This document shows, piece after piece, positions 12,381 to 21,556 of a stretch of DNA of 64,000 nucleotides; the stretch's first letter is position 1; every line of letters starts with the position of its first letter. Source of the stretch: Amorphophallus konjac (taxonomy: Eukaryota; Streptophyta; Magnoliopsida; Alismatales; Araceae); contig CM040126.1 in assembly GCA_022559845.1 (NCBI GenBank), positions 46,556,458 through 46,620,457 on the forward strand. Direction: 5' to 3'. The notes beneath the pieces are model-generated. The model did not search any database and had not been told where the DNA came from. It saw only the letters and a program-made list of their open reading frames with translations. Made by a program: the position numbers and the translations under genes.

Positions 12381-12394
12381 AAAGGAGGGGAGGA
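12381..12394 (+). other. polypurine tract of the LARD
   Basis: AAAGGAGGGGAGGA directly precedes the TG of the 3' LTR. It is the expected primer for plus-strand synthesis. The last four bases, AGGA, also occur just outside the 5' LTR (6579-6582). Confidence 0.8.
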
Positions 12395-15300
12395 TGTAAT
12401 GCCCTGGATCCTTGGTAGGTCTTGCTGGATCTTCATTGGATCTTTTGGATTGGTTTCGGTGAGTTTCGGTTCGCTTTGGTGGCTTCCGAGTTGAGCTTTA
12501 CGAGCCGTGTAAGTTTTTCTCTCGTACTAGTTACGGAACCCTACGGTGAGTTTGTTTGTCAGTTCATCGACTCGCGGATGCTACAGCGACGATGCACTCT
12601 TCGAGCCGGTTGTTTCGACTATTTTTGAGTATTTTTCTGAATTTGTTCATTTTCGGCGCATTTTCAGAATTTTCGGAAATTAGGAAAATTTCTTAATTTC
12701 TTTTCTTTTTCTTTTCTTTCCTCTCTCCTCCCTTCTCATTTCGCCACCGCCGTCTCTCTCTCCCGTTTTCTCTCCCGTTTCGCTCTCTCGGCTCCGGCTG
12801 CAGACGGGGTACCTAGGGGCGTGTGCTGGGGACGTGGTGGAGCTGGCTAGGTGCGCGATGAGGCGAGGATCAGATCGATTCTGGCGCGATCCCGTTCGGT
12901 GGATTCTAAGCCGGTGGATCGGTTCGCGAGTGGATTTCGGCGTGGTTTAGTCCTTTCGAGGCTCGGTTTCTTCGGTGGAGGTAGGGTGACAGTTCCTCAC
13001 TTCTTCCTCTCCGTTTTCCCTGCCATTGCACGCCGTTCGGCAAGGAAACGGTCGAGTTTGTGCTTGTTTAGCCTAAACAGTGATTTAAACTGGCGACCGT
13101 TTGCGGTGTAGTTAGTTTTAAACTGACCGCAGGGATGTTAGGATCCCATCCATGCTAGTTTTGCGTTGATCGGTGGTCATTCGAGGCTGGTAGGAGCCCG
13201 GGAACCTCGTTGATCCACTTAGGGTGGATTCGTTCGAATCGCCCCGATCTTGAGTTTTAATGCTTGCATGTGGGCTTTTTAGCCTCCTTATGTTGTTTTT
13301 CGTCGATTGGGTTGGTTTCCCCTGCGCTTCGACGTGAATGGGGCGTGGAACGGACCGATTTGGCCATTCCTCTGTTTTCCCGCCGTAGCTAATGTGGCGG
13401 TCGTTCCAGGGACCGTCATTTGCTCTGACGGCCCCACGACTGACCGTTACATTATTTTGGTTGATTGAGTTCTTCGGGGTTTTGAGAGAGTGACGGCCCA
13501 GGGCTGGCGCGTCACATTTCTCTGACGCGTCCCGTGAGGCGCGTTATATCTCTTTTATCATTTATTGCTTGGGTTAAGTCGGTTCCTCTAACGCGCTTGC
13601 CCAGCGCGTTAGATGGATGTAACGTGCCCTATTCTGGCCGTTACATTCTGTTTGGCCGACGTTGACCATTTGAGGCGGTGCCTCTGGCGGTGGTTCCCCC
13701 GTGCGTTAGGTGTTTGTAACGCGCCTGCCCCAGGCCGTTACATGCTGTCTTGGCTGAGTTGGGTTGTTGTGCCGTTGGATATAACGGTGGGGACCCTGTG
13801 CGTCAGGCGTTTGTAACGCGCCCTGTGTTGGCCGTTACATGCCTCTCAGCTAGCTTTGGTTGTGGTGTGTTGGCCCTGACGCGCCTGGTCTTGTGCGTCA
13901 CGTGGCTATAACGCGCTCGCTCCCATGCGTTACTTCGTTGTAACGCGCCTCGTCTAGCGCGTTACATGCTTCGTGTGCTTTGTGTTTGGGGGTTGTTGGC
14001 CCTGACGGCCCTGGTCTGGCGCGTCAAGTGTGTGTAATGTGCCCCGTGCTGGCCGTTACATGCTGTTTTCTATGTTTTAGAGTTGGTTAGGGCAGTGTGA
14101 GTGACGGCTGCTCCCCCGACCGTCACTCGGAGTGTAACGACCCAGGTCTAGACCGTCATATTCTTGTAGCGGTCCAGAGGTGGCGCGTTACATCCCTTGT
14201 GCTCCGTTTTTCGTTGTTTCTGTTTCGGCTTGTCTTGGCTTGGCCTTGTGATCTGCCCACTGTCCCGTGGAGGTCTTCTGACATCCTATGTGGGCTAAGA
14301 CTACGTTGTAAGGTAGCCAGGAGTCTTCTTGCTTAAGGTAGGATTCTCTTTCCTACTTTTCGAGCATTGTTGTTAGGTTCTGGTCAACCCGGTCTGACCC
14401 AGTGGTTGACGTGTGACCTAGTGTGTGCGTGTCTTGGCGGTTCTGTCCAGTCCGAGACACTAGTTCTGGATGCCTCGAGGTATCGTTTACCTTGGGTTGC
14501 GTGTCCAAGCGTGTCTGAGGGTCTTCGGTGTTCCCTCAGGTCTCCGTGAGTTGTTTCCTACGGAGTGTCGTTTCTTGTGGCTTAGGATTAGACCGATTGG
14601 CGGCTTGTTCCGCTGTTTGTGACGATCTTGCCTTTGAGTCGTTCGACTCGGGATAGTTACGTGGTAGGTCTAGTTGCCTAGTCCTGAGTCTGTCGGCAGT
14701 GGTTGTACTGCCAGTGGTGCTTCGTAGTACGTGACAGGGCTTCCGTAGACTGTCTGTACTTTAGCACTTATGTTTTGGAGTCCGTGCCTTGTGAACCTCC
14801 ACTAGTCGTAGCATGTGACATAGGCTTTTCTTAGTACGTCACCCACCGGGAGTGGTGGACGGGCAGTTTCCCGTTACACGGTTTTTAAGCTAGTTCCGTG
14901 GGCCCCGGCCAACGATAGCGTCCTACCGAGGGGAATACTAGCTATAGGCCTGGCCTAGGTAGTGGTCAGTGTGTGCACACGTTGTCAGGGACTGAGGACT
15001 TGCGTCGACGGGCGTGACCCTGACTAGTCACTCGCCGCTTGGTACTGCGGTCCTGTGTCCGTAGTTGCCGTTCTTCCTTGGAACGTTGTTGTTCCTTGGA
15101 CCTGGTTCTTGGTGTGTCTAGTCTCCTCCGTGCTGCACACGGTCTGGTAGACGTGACACTTGAGGCGCAATGTAAGACGTCAGTGGACGCATCTGGCTGT
15201 TCTTCTAGTGTGTGGGTACTCCTATCACTTGACCAGTGACTCTCGGCGTTTCTCGTGCATTGCGACCTTTGCGAGTGGCCCTCTCGTGGCTGTACTCGAG

Positions 15301-16159
15301 GTCGGTGTCCTGTTGTGTGCGCGACGTTCTGGTCGTGCGTGGGGCTGTGTGCACGACGTTTCTGCTCGTGTTTGGTTGTCGTGTGTCTAGGTCTTTTCTA
15401 GACCTTTTTGTCTGCGTTGTTGGTTTTTGCCTTCTTCTTTGGTGTTGGTCGACGGACTGGTGTACCCTACTGTGTGAGTTTGGGGTTGACTATCTCTTGC
15501 CTTTTGGAGTAGCTTAGAGTGCCGAGTTATCCTCGGTGGCCGTGTTCTGTGTTTTACGGCCTCGCTCTTCTTTGTTGTTGAGCTCCCCTTGCTCGTTGCC
15601 TGTTCCCTACACCTGATGTCCCTGTTCTGTTTACAGCTTTGTAGTGTAGCTTTTCCTGCTTTGCTGCACTTGCTGTTTGAGTTGCTTCCGTTGCACTGTG
15701 CATTTTTTTTTGTGGGGATCCGCGTGACCCCTACTGAGTTTCTGTTTAGAGACTCACCCCTGCTTTTCAGGTGGGTTTCGCCTTCTGCCTCTGCTGTTCC
15801 TGGAGGTGCACGTCTGTTAGTTGCTGCCAGCTGTACCTGCGTCGGGCTTCCCCCGACTTCTGTGTACGTCCTTTTCTGTCAGACTGTACTTTGTCTTTCC
15901 TTTGGACTGGACTCTGGTGTATAATTATAATTTTTGTAATTTTTATTGAAAAAGTAATTTTATTTCTGCTACTTTAGCACTCCAATTTAATGAAATTTAA
16001 TTGCTTACTGTTATATCTGCAGCTTCAATGTATTCCACACACGCCTTTTTCCCTTCGGCGCTTTTCCGCGCTTGGGAGGCTTCACGGGTCCCTTGCGGTA
16101 CCACGTGTATCCGGTAGTCCTACCGGGTACACCGGGTATCCGGAATCCGGGTCGCTACA
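12395..16159 (+). repeat. 3' LTR of the LARD (3,765 bp)
   Basis: This is a near-identical copy of 6583-10366, from TGTAATGCCCTGGATC to GGTCGCTACA. The first 130 bp differ at about four positions. A short deletion near 13080-13090 is the largest difference I noticed. Confidence 0.85.
13397..14193. repeat. palindrome array in the LARD 3' LTR
   Basis: This is the second copy of the GC-rich palindrome array. The stems with CGCGTTA and GGCGCGTCA themes are in the same order as at 7610-8405, with scattered C/T and G/A differences. Confidence 0.6.
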
Positions 16160-16161
16160 TA

Positions 16162-17413
16162 GGGCACCCTTGATGGTAGCTGGAGTAGGTGATAGTGAAT
16201 GCCGCCAGATATTGAGATCCTCCCAGCATTGCATGTGAGAAGCTGGTTGGAGGGTACGTTGGCGGATTCACTAGTAAAGGACTGGTTGAAGCGCTCTAGG
16301 GACTCCACCCCACGATGTCTGAACATCCAACATATTTGCCACCTTGGTTCTTGATTTCGGCCCCTCCTGTGACCACTACTGCCGCTACTGCCTCGGCTAT
16401 TGCTGCCCCCACGTCTGCCTTTGTTATTATTCGTTGACATGAGGGTGGCAATGTGGGTGGACGGGAACACTATGGGCCCATTTGATAAAAGAGCAGGGTA
16501 GGGGCAGAATACGATGTCCGCCTGTATCGGGGCCAACAGCGTATTCGACCCCTCCGGCTCGAATGGGTAACCCCCGTTTTGCCCATTTTTTTCATTGATT
16601 CTTGCACCAACTGGGGTTAAATCCCAATTTTTATCAAAGCATGTTTTGGCTAAAATCGGTAAAACTGGAATCCCACCGGGGAATGCGCAAAACACATAGC
16701 GGCCTATTCGATTATCAAATGGGCCCTATGTTAGTGGAGAAAGCAATCCACTATTGTGCCATGAGAGTCTCATGCGTAGTGAGGTGAGCAAGGATGTCCT
16801 CTAGTGTGTATGACTCGAAACGAGTGGTTATGCTGGAGATGAATGCTTCATATTCAAGTCCAAGGCATGCCACCACCACCATGACGAGATCGTTCTCGCC
16901 CAAAGGATGGCCAATAGCAGCCAGCTCGTTGGTGATCATCTTGATGGTATGAACGTAGTCATCAACGAAGACTGCTCCTTGCTTGATGTTGTGGAGCTTC
17001 GCGTGGAGTTGGAGGATGCACGACTGGGAGCGTGATGCAAAATCTCAGGCAAAGAAATCCCACACTGTCTTCATAGATTCATGGCCAACAATAAGGGGAA
17101 GCAATGGCTCGATGACAGAGGAGATAAGCTAAGATAGGACCATATGATCTTGCTTCTCCTAGACGAAAAAGTCAGGATTCGAAGAGGAGACGCTCTTCCT
17201 GTCATCACCGGTGGTGGTCACGACCATTGGAGGGGAAGGTGCTGAACCGTCTACCATGGAAAGATATCCATGGCTCTTTAGTAAGGGCACAAATTGTGCC
17301 TTCCACAGTAGGTAGTTGTCGCGAGTTGATTTAAGAGGAAGAAAAGGCATAATGTTGGGTGGTGTAGAGAGAGGGACAGCAGAGGAGGAGGAGGCTTTGG
17401 TGGTATCGGCCAT
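16162..17413 (-). pseudogene. copia gag remnant (capsid and zinc knuckle)
   Basis: The ATG at 17411-17413 opens a frame that reads NYLLWKAQFVPLLKSHGYL about 30 codons in, a typical copia capsid start. Next comes a capsid segment (NDLVMVVVACLGLEYEAFI, about 16860-16915). A degraded zinc knuckle follows near 16300-16345, where the usual cysteines are partly lost (WQICWMFRHRG...). The frame is broken by stops and frameshifts between these parts. At 16167 it meets the nested LARD and would continue at 6578. The intact protein would form the particle that packages element RNA. Confidence 0.75.
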
Positions 17414-17438
17414 GGATCAAGTGCTATTAAGCGATCGA

Positions 17439-17453
17439 ATAGCTCTGATGCAA
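17439..17453 (-). other. primer-binding site of the decayed copia
   Basis: On the minus strand this reads TTGCATCAGAGCTAT, one base away from TTGGTATCAGAGC, directly next to the inner end of the 5' LTR. It fits initiator-Met tRNA priming. Confidence 0.65.
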
Positions 17454-17735
17454 TGAAAAGGGCAGAGAAGAGAACATGATAGAACAGGGGAGAACATGAG
17501 AGAACAAGGAGTAGAGAGCGCACAAGAAGAATTAAAGAATTGTTCTATTGTGTCCCTCAATTCTGGGAGGCTGTGAGCTATATATACAAATAAATGAATT
17601 ACAGAGTTTACATATTTTACATATTCAATTTCTCAACCGACTAGAACCTTGCAAGAGTCCAAGATCAATCAGGGCCTTAACTTAGGAAAGGATGACTAGC
17701 AAGTGCAGAACTCCAACTCCGATTGGGACTCTGCA
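17454..17735 (-). repeat. 5' LTR of the decayed copia (282 bp)
   Basis: On the plus strand it runs TGAAAAGGG...GACTCTGCA. On its own strand it runs TGCAGAGTC...CCCTTTTCA. Its outer half matches 3094-3229. A T-rich and AT-rich centre (17580-17620) could hold the promoter, but no clear TATA box stands out. Confidence 0.7.
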
Positions 17736-18185
17736 GTGTTTTGGAGGCAAGGTTGCCAAGACCATCCGATACTCTGTTCTGGCATTAGGTCTCTCGTTCT
17801 GAGTCATAATCGAAACCACTCTTCTCGCTAACACCAAACACGCGCAATTGGACAATGTTGAATTGGGTTGGGAACAATCGACCACATCTTCAAGGCAGTC
17901 AACCACCTCGTTTTCTAAGTTCAGACGCTATTTTGGAAAAAAAAATGGTTCATAGCTATTGTAACAGTGATCAATTCGCCCTGAGTAGAGCAACGTTGGA
18001 CCTTCTTTACTCTACTTTGTGCCCTATTTTGTCACTCCCCAATTTTATCTCCTACGCATGTTAGTGCAAACACGTAATGATTACCTTATCAAAATAAATG
18101 GGTTTTGGCCCTCAAATAGAAACCTATGAATTACGCCTATTGGACTACCTATTATTCCACAATAACAAACATATTAGAAATCTAT
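17736..18185. other. intergenic stretch, nothing recognised
   Basis: This is unique-looking sequence between the copia LTR and a CACTA element. It has no repeat, domain or terminal structure that I can see. Confidence 0.4.
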
Positions 18186-18660
18186 CACTACAAGAAAAAG
18201 CGGGACTAGCGATGAAAAAATTCTATCTCTAATCCCTTTATAATCTGTTACTAAAGAATTTAGTGGTAGATTAGTGACCAGTTAGCGATCGTCGCTAATT
18301 AACAAGTAATTATCAGCGACCAATATATATTTCGTCGCTAATTCATCCCTGATTAGCAACAAAAACTAAAATCTCTCTCTAATCAGTCATGGATTAGCGA
18401 CGGATCTGCGACGGATTAGAGAGGAATTTTTTCGTCACAAATCCGTCGCTAATCCACTACCGATTAGAGAGGGATTTTATTTTTCATCGTTAATCAGGGA
18501 CGAATTAACGATGGAATATATATTGGCCACTGATAATTACTCGCTAATTCGTGAAGGTCGATAATCGGCCGCTAATCCGTCGCTATATTCTTTAGCGACA
18601 GATTAGAGAGGGATTAGAGATAGAATTTTTTCGTCACTAATCCCACCTTTTCTTGTAGTA
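18186..18660. mobile_element. small non-autonomous CACTA element
   Basis: It begins CACTACAAGAAAAAGCGGGA and ends with the reverse complement TACTACAAGAAAAGGTGGGA, giving terminal inverted repeats of about 13 bp that extend imperfectly to 30 bp or more. A 3-bp target duplication TAT flanks it (18183-18185 and 18661-18663), as expected for CACTA elements. The interior is nearly all subterminal repeats of the type GATTAGCGACGGATT and their complements, so the whole element can fold back. No coding capacity. Confidence 0.9.
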
Positions 18661-18663
18661 TAT

Positions 18664-19347
18664 GAAAGTGAATGTTGTGACTAGGCCTTTGGCCCATCTG
18701 AGTGCCCAGAGGGCCTCCTCCCTTATGTGGCCCAACAGAGGTGCGCACGAGCGCGCCGCTCCCCTCTACTGATCTCATCCTTCCCCTGCCACTAGATCGC
18801 AAAGATCAGGGGAGATCAAGAAGATCCCCCCCTATCCGGTCACACCGCCTCTTCCTACTCCCTCTTCCTCTTCCTTCTTCAACCACACCTCCTCATTCTC
18901 CCCGCTTCAATCTCCATCGAGGATGGAGAACGGTGAGTAGGCGGCTGTGAGTAGGTGGCTGCATGGAGGCCTTTGCCGGGGGGTTGGCTGCTGGGTAGAG
19001 CACTTGGGGAAGAGGCTATTAAAGGTGTGAGAGGGTCACGAGTGAAGGGGTTTTGGGCTCCCTTGTGTGTGCATGTGTGTGTGTGAGAGAGAGAGAGAGT
19101 TAGGAGCGTTGCGCCTATGTCAACGGTGGCTTTTCCTTCTCATTGACACAAGGATAGTGTGGAATGATGACGAACTCATGCTCAATGTATAGGTCGCAGA
19201 GTGATCACGGAATTGTGCTCGGTGCAAATGTCTTGGAGTATGTGTTTTTCGATGACGGACTATTCGGCAACGGCTCCGGGAGTTCATCACCGTCGACCTG
19301 TGGGTTTGAAGGGTAGACTCATGAGGTAGACTATGATAACCTATCCC
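18664..19347 (+). other. GC-richer host-like stretch with a possible first exon
   Basis: A pyrimidine-rich run (18840-18925) resembles a plant 5' leader. It is followed by ATGGAGAACG and then GTGAGTAGG (18924-18942), which fits a start codon with a nearby splice donor. I cannot find a downstream exon; the nearest open frames belong to a copia element inserted at 19348. A GA/GT-rich microsatellite lies near 19070-19100. Treat it as possible promoter and leader sequence only. Confidence 0.25.
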
Positions 19348-19712
19348 TGTTGGGTTTAATCCTAATATTGTGGTCCACTTGTCATTGGGCCACACACACT
19401 TAAACACACCATTAAGTCAAGTTAAAGGAATATGTTAATGGGTTGAACCCATTCAGTGCCCATTAGGATCCTGTTATGGGTGGGATCCTACTTAAGCCCA
19501 ATTGGGACTGGTCCCTCCTCTCTACATTAGTGTGCAACTCCCCATTAGGTTACACACATGCACATATACAGTACGTGAGATAGAGAGAGGAAACCAGAGG
19601 GAGAACGTGGTTCTGTTGCTCTCTTCCCGGTGTTCGTGGCCGTGGATCGTCTTCCTCGACGTCTTCCTTCTCATGGTGGGATGGCTTCCGCTTCAAGTAC
19701 ACATCCCCAACA
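19348..19712 (+). repeat. 5' LTR of the plus-strand copia
   Basis: It runs from TGTTGGGTTTAATCC to ACATCCCCAACA, with a short terminal inverted repeat TGTTGGG/CCCAACA. It is matched by 26133-26499. Confidence 0.92.
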
Positions 19713-19714
19713 TG

Positions 19715-19727
19715 TGGTATCAGAGCC
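19715..19727 (+). other. primer-binding site of the plus-strand copia
   Basis: TGGTATCAGAGCC lies two bases after the 5' LTR and is complementary to the 3' end of initiator-Met tRNA. Confidence 0.88.
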
Positions 19728-21556
19728 AGGTTCTGATCTCTTGGACTCCTCTCATCGTTCTCGGAACGATTTCTTTTGGACTTTGGTTCTTCCGGTCTTT
19801 CAGTCGTATGGAGAAGAAGAACATACAACAAGTTTTTCTTTTTGTATTTTCTGACCGTTGGACCGCGACCACCGTCGCGAAGGATACCATGGCCGGAAGC
19901 GGCCCTGGGCGACAGTGACGGGCGAGTCAACACCCCGGCTGTCCCCTGCGGCTGGACTTCACCGCGGCGGCCACCAGCGCCCGGGCAGATGGTTCCCCGC
20001 CGCGACCGTGTGCAGCACCGGGCGACCGTCGGGGAGCACGTGCTGAGGCTTCCCGCAGCGTGGCCTTTCGCGCCGAGCGCGTGCACACCCCGCCTGACGG
20101 CGCCTCTGGCACCGTCTCCGGTCGACGGGGGTCCGACGGCGGCCGGGTGCCCTCCCCCCCCTTTCCCTCTCCCTTGGCGGCGGCGGCCTCCTGTGATTAG
20201 GGTTTAGGGCATGTGGGCTTCGCGGCAGTTGGGGAAGATGAAGGGTCCATGACCCTTTTACCCTCCATTAAGTGAATATTAAGTTTGGGATTCTTAATAG
20301 GATCCAATAAGGCTGTGAATCTTATTCTGGGTCTCCTCTTAAGGCATTTGGGTTTTAAGTTTTGGGTTTGGATTGTGATCCGGGTTTAAGTTGTTTAACA
20401 GTTCTGGTTTCAGATTTTGGGTCTGAGATCCATACGGATCTTATTTGGAACCCGAATCCAGATCCGTTTACGTATCTGAATCCAATTAAAAATCCGTTTT
20501 AAATATCTGTATCCATTATTACTTCTGTGTATCCTTTAAGTATAAACTGTTTATTCAAATTCATTTAATTATATCCTTATTCTTTAAATTCTGTTAATGG
20601 GTTTTCTGTAAGATCCATTAAGTTCTGGATCTTGGGCCCATTCATTCTTAGTACATATTGAGCCCATTAACATTTTTTAAAGGATATAGGGTCTATTTTG
20701 TAAATAGTTTGGATACAGAAGTAATTTCTATGGGTATGTTTGCAATTCAGTGGTTATTTCTGCAAACAGAAAGGGATATTTATGTAACAGCATGCCGAAA
20801 CTTGTGTTTTTAACCTTTTTTAATTTAGTTTTGGCATGATTAAGGCTTATTAGTGAACAAATAATTATTGCTTTAATATTAGGAGATAATTTTGTGATAT
20901 TTTGACCTCTCTACAAAAATTATTTATACATTAATATCTCCATTTCAGATTATAATAATTATTATGTTTATGTCCTTTTTGTTCATATTAAGTGTTATTT
21001 GATGCTATTACACAGTTTTGTGTGAAATTTTGATTTTTAAGTTGTTAGGTAGACCACCAAAGTGGCACTAACTACGAGGAATGATAAAATTTTACACTCT
21101 TAAGTTATAAATAGTGTCATTTATGAGCATTATAATTTGTTTGTTATCATTTTTAATTGGGGGAGGATATTTTAGCATTCAAAGTGTATAAGTTGACCAC
21201 CAAAGTGGCCTTATGCATGGAGAATAATAAAATATTCTCATTAAGGAATTAAAATGATATCAAACTTTGTGTTCTTGGTTTGAATGTAGAATTTAACTCC
21301 CAAAGGAGTGTTCTATTTTCATGTCATGAACAGGATAGAATATGACTTATGTGCATGGCGACTCTTGAGGGTTTTTGTAACCAAAGGTAATCTCTCTTGA
21401 CATCAAAGTGTATATATAAGTCTTAGTTCTATCACTTAAGTTATTTTGTGGAGAGTTTGTCCATTAGCATGCTAAAGTAATTTATTTTAGTTGTTATAAT
21501 TACTTAGCATTCATTTGTATGCCTCATATTTGCTGCCATTTCATATTTTGATATAT
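19728..21556 (+). other. long untranslated leader of the plus-strand copia
   Basis: About 1.8 kb separates the primer site from gag. It falls into two parts. From about 19855 to 20205 the sequence is very GC-rich and open in several frames on both strands, unlike the AT-rich element around it. From 20210 to 21556 it is AT-rich and carries the repeated CAAA-loop hairpins described separately. No retroelement protein motif is present in either part. Confidence 0.7.
21054..21411 (+). repeat. series of four CAAA-loop hairpins in the copia leader
   Basis: CCACCAAAGTGG occurs at 21054-21065 and 21197-21208, CTCCCAAAGGAG at 21297-21308 and ACATCAAAGTGT at 21400-21411. Each is a 4-bp stem around a CAAA loop. 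The stems differ in sequence but keep pairing (the last with one T-G pair), which suggests selection on RNA shape. Spacing is about 143, 100 and 103 bp. A role in packaging, dimerisation or translation control would be inference. Confidence 0.55.

Larger units (their letters stand above)
10367..12394 (+). other. non-coding interior of the LARD
   Basis: This 2-kb interior is strongly T+G rich on the plus strand. Its frames (up to 113 codons) show no retroelement motif on either strand. It probably contributes the packaging and priming signals only. The primer site is at its left edge and the polypurine tract at its right edge. Confidence 0.7.
6579..16161 (+). mobile_element. LARD-type non-autonomous LTR retrotransposon
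   Basis: The element has two LTRs of about 3.78 kb (6583-10366 and 12395-16159) around an interior of only 2,028 bp. A primer-binding site TGGTATCAGAGC lies at 10370 and a polypurine tract at 12381-12394. The LTR ends are TGTAATG and GCTACA. The target duplication is GGGCAC (6573-6578 and 16162-16167). No gag, protease, integrase, RT or RNase H motif is present, which fits a large retrotransposon derivative mobilised by a partner's enzymes. The TGTAA...TACA ends recall Gypsy/Tekay-type LTRs; that assignment is a guess. LTR identity looks about 96-97% in the segments I compared. Confidence 0.85.
3094..17735 (-). mobile_element. decayed Ty1/copia element, split by a nested LARD
   Basis: A minus-strand copia element has its 5' LTR at 17454-17735, gag at 16162-17413, the pol domains at 3230-6578 and a truncated 3' LTR at 3094-3229. 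The segment 6579-16161 is a later insertion. Removing it joins the reading frame between nucleocapsid and protease exactly, with a 6-bp duplication GGGCAC. Domain order (gag, zinc knuckle, protease, integrase, reverse transcriptase, RNase H) is that of Ty1/copia, and the gag start resembles Ale/Retrofit-like lineages, though lineage is tentative. Many frameshifts and stops make it the oldest copia copy here. Confidence 0.85.

Noticed and set aside
19550..20207. Two opposed frames of 178 and 143 codons in the copia leader.
   Set aside because: They span LTR, primer site and a GC-rich insert. Long frames are expected by chance in GC-rich DNA and no domain is seen.
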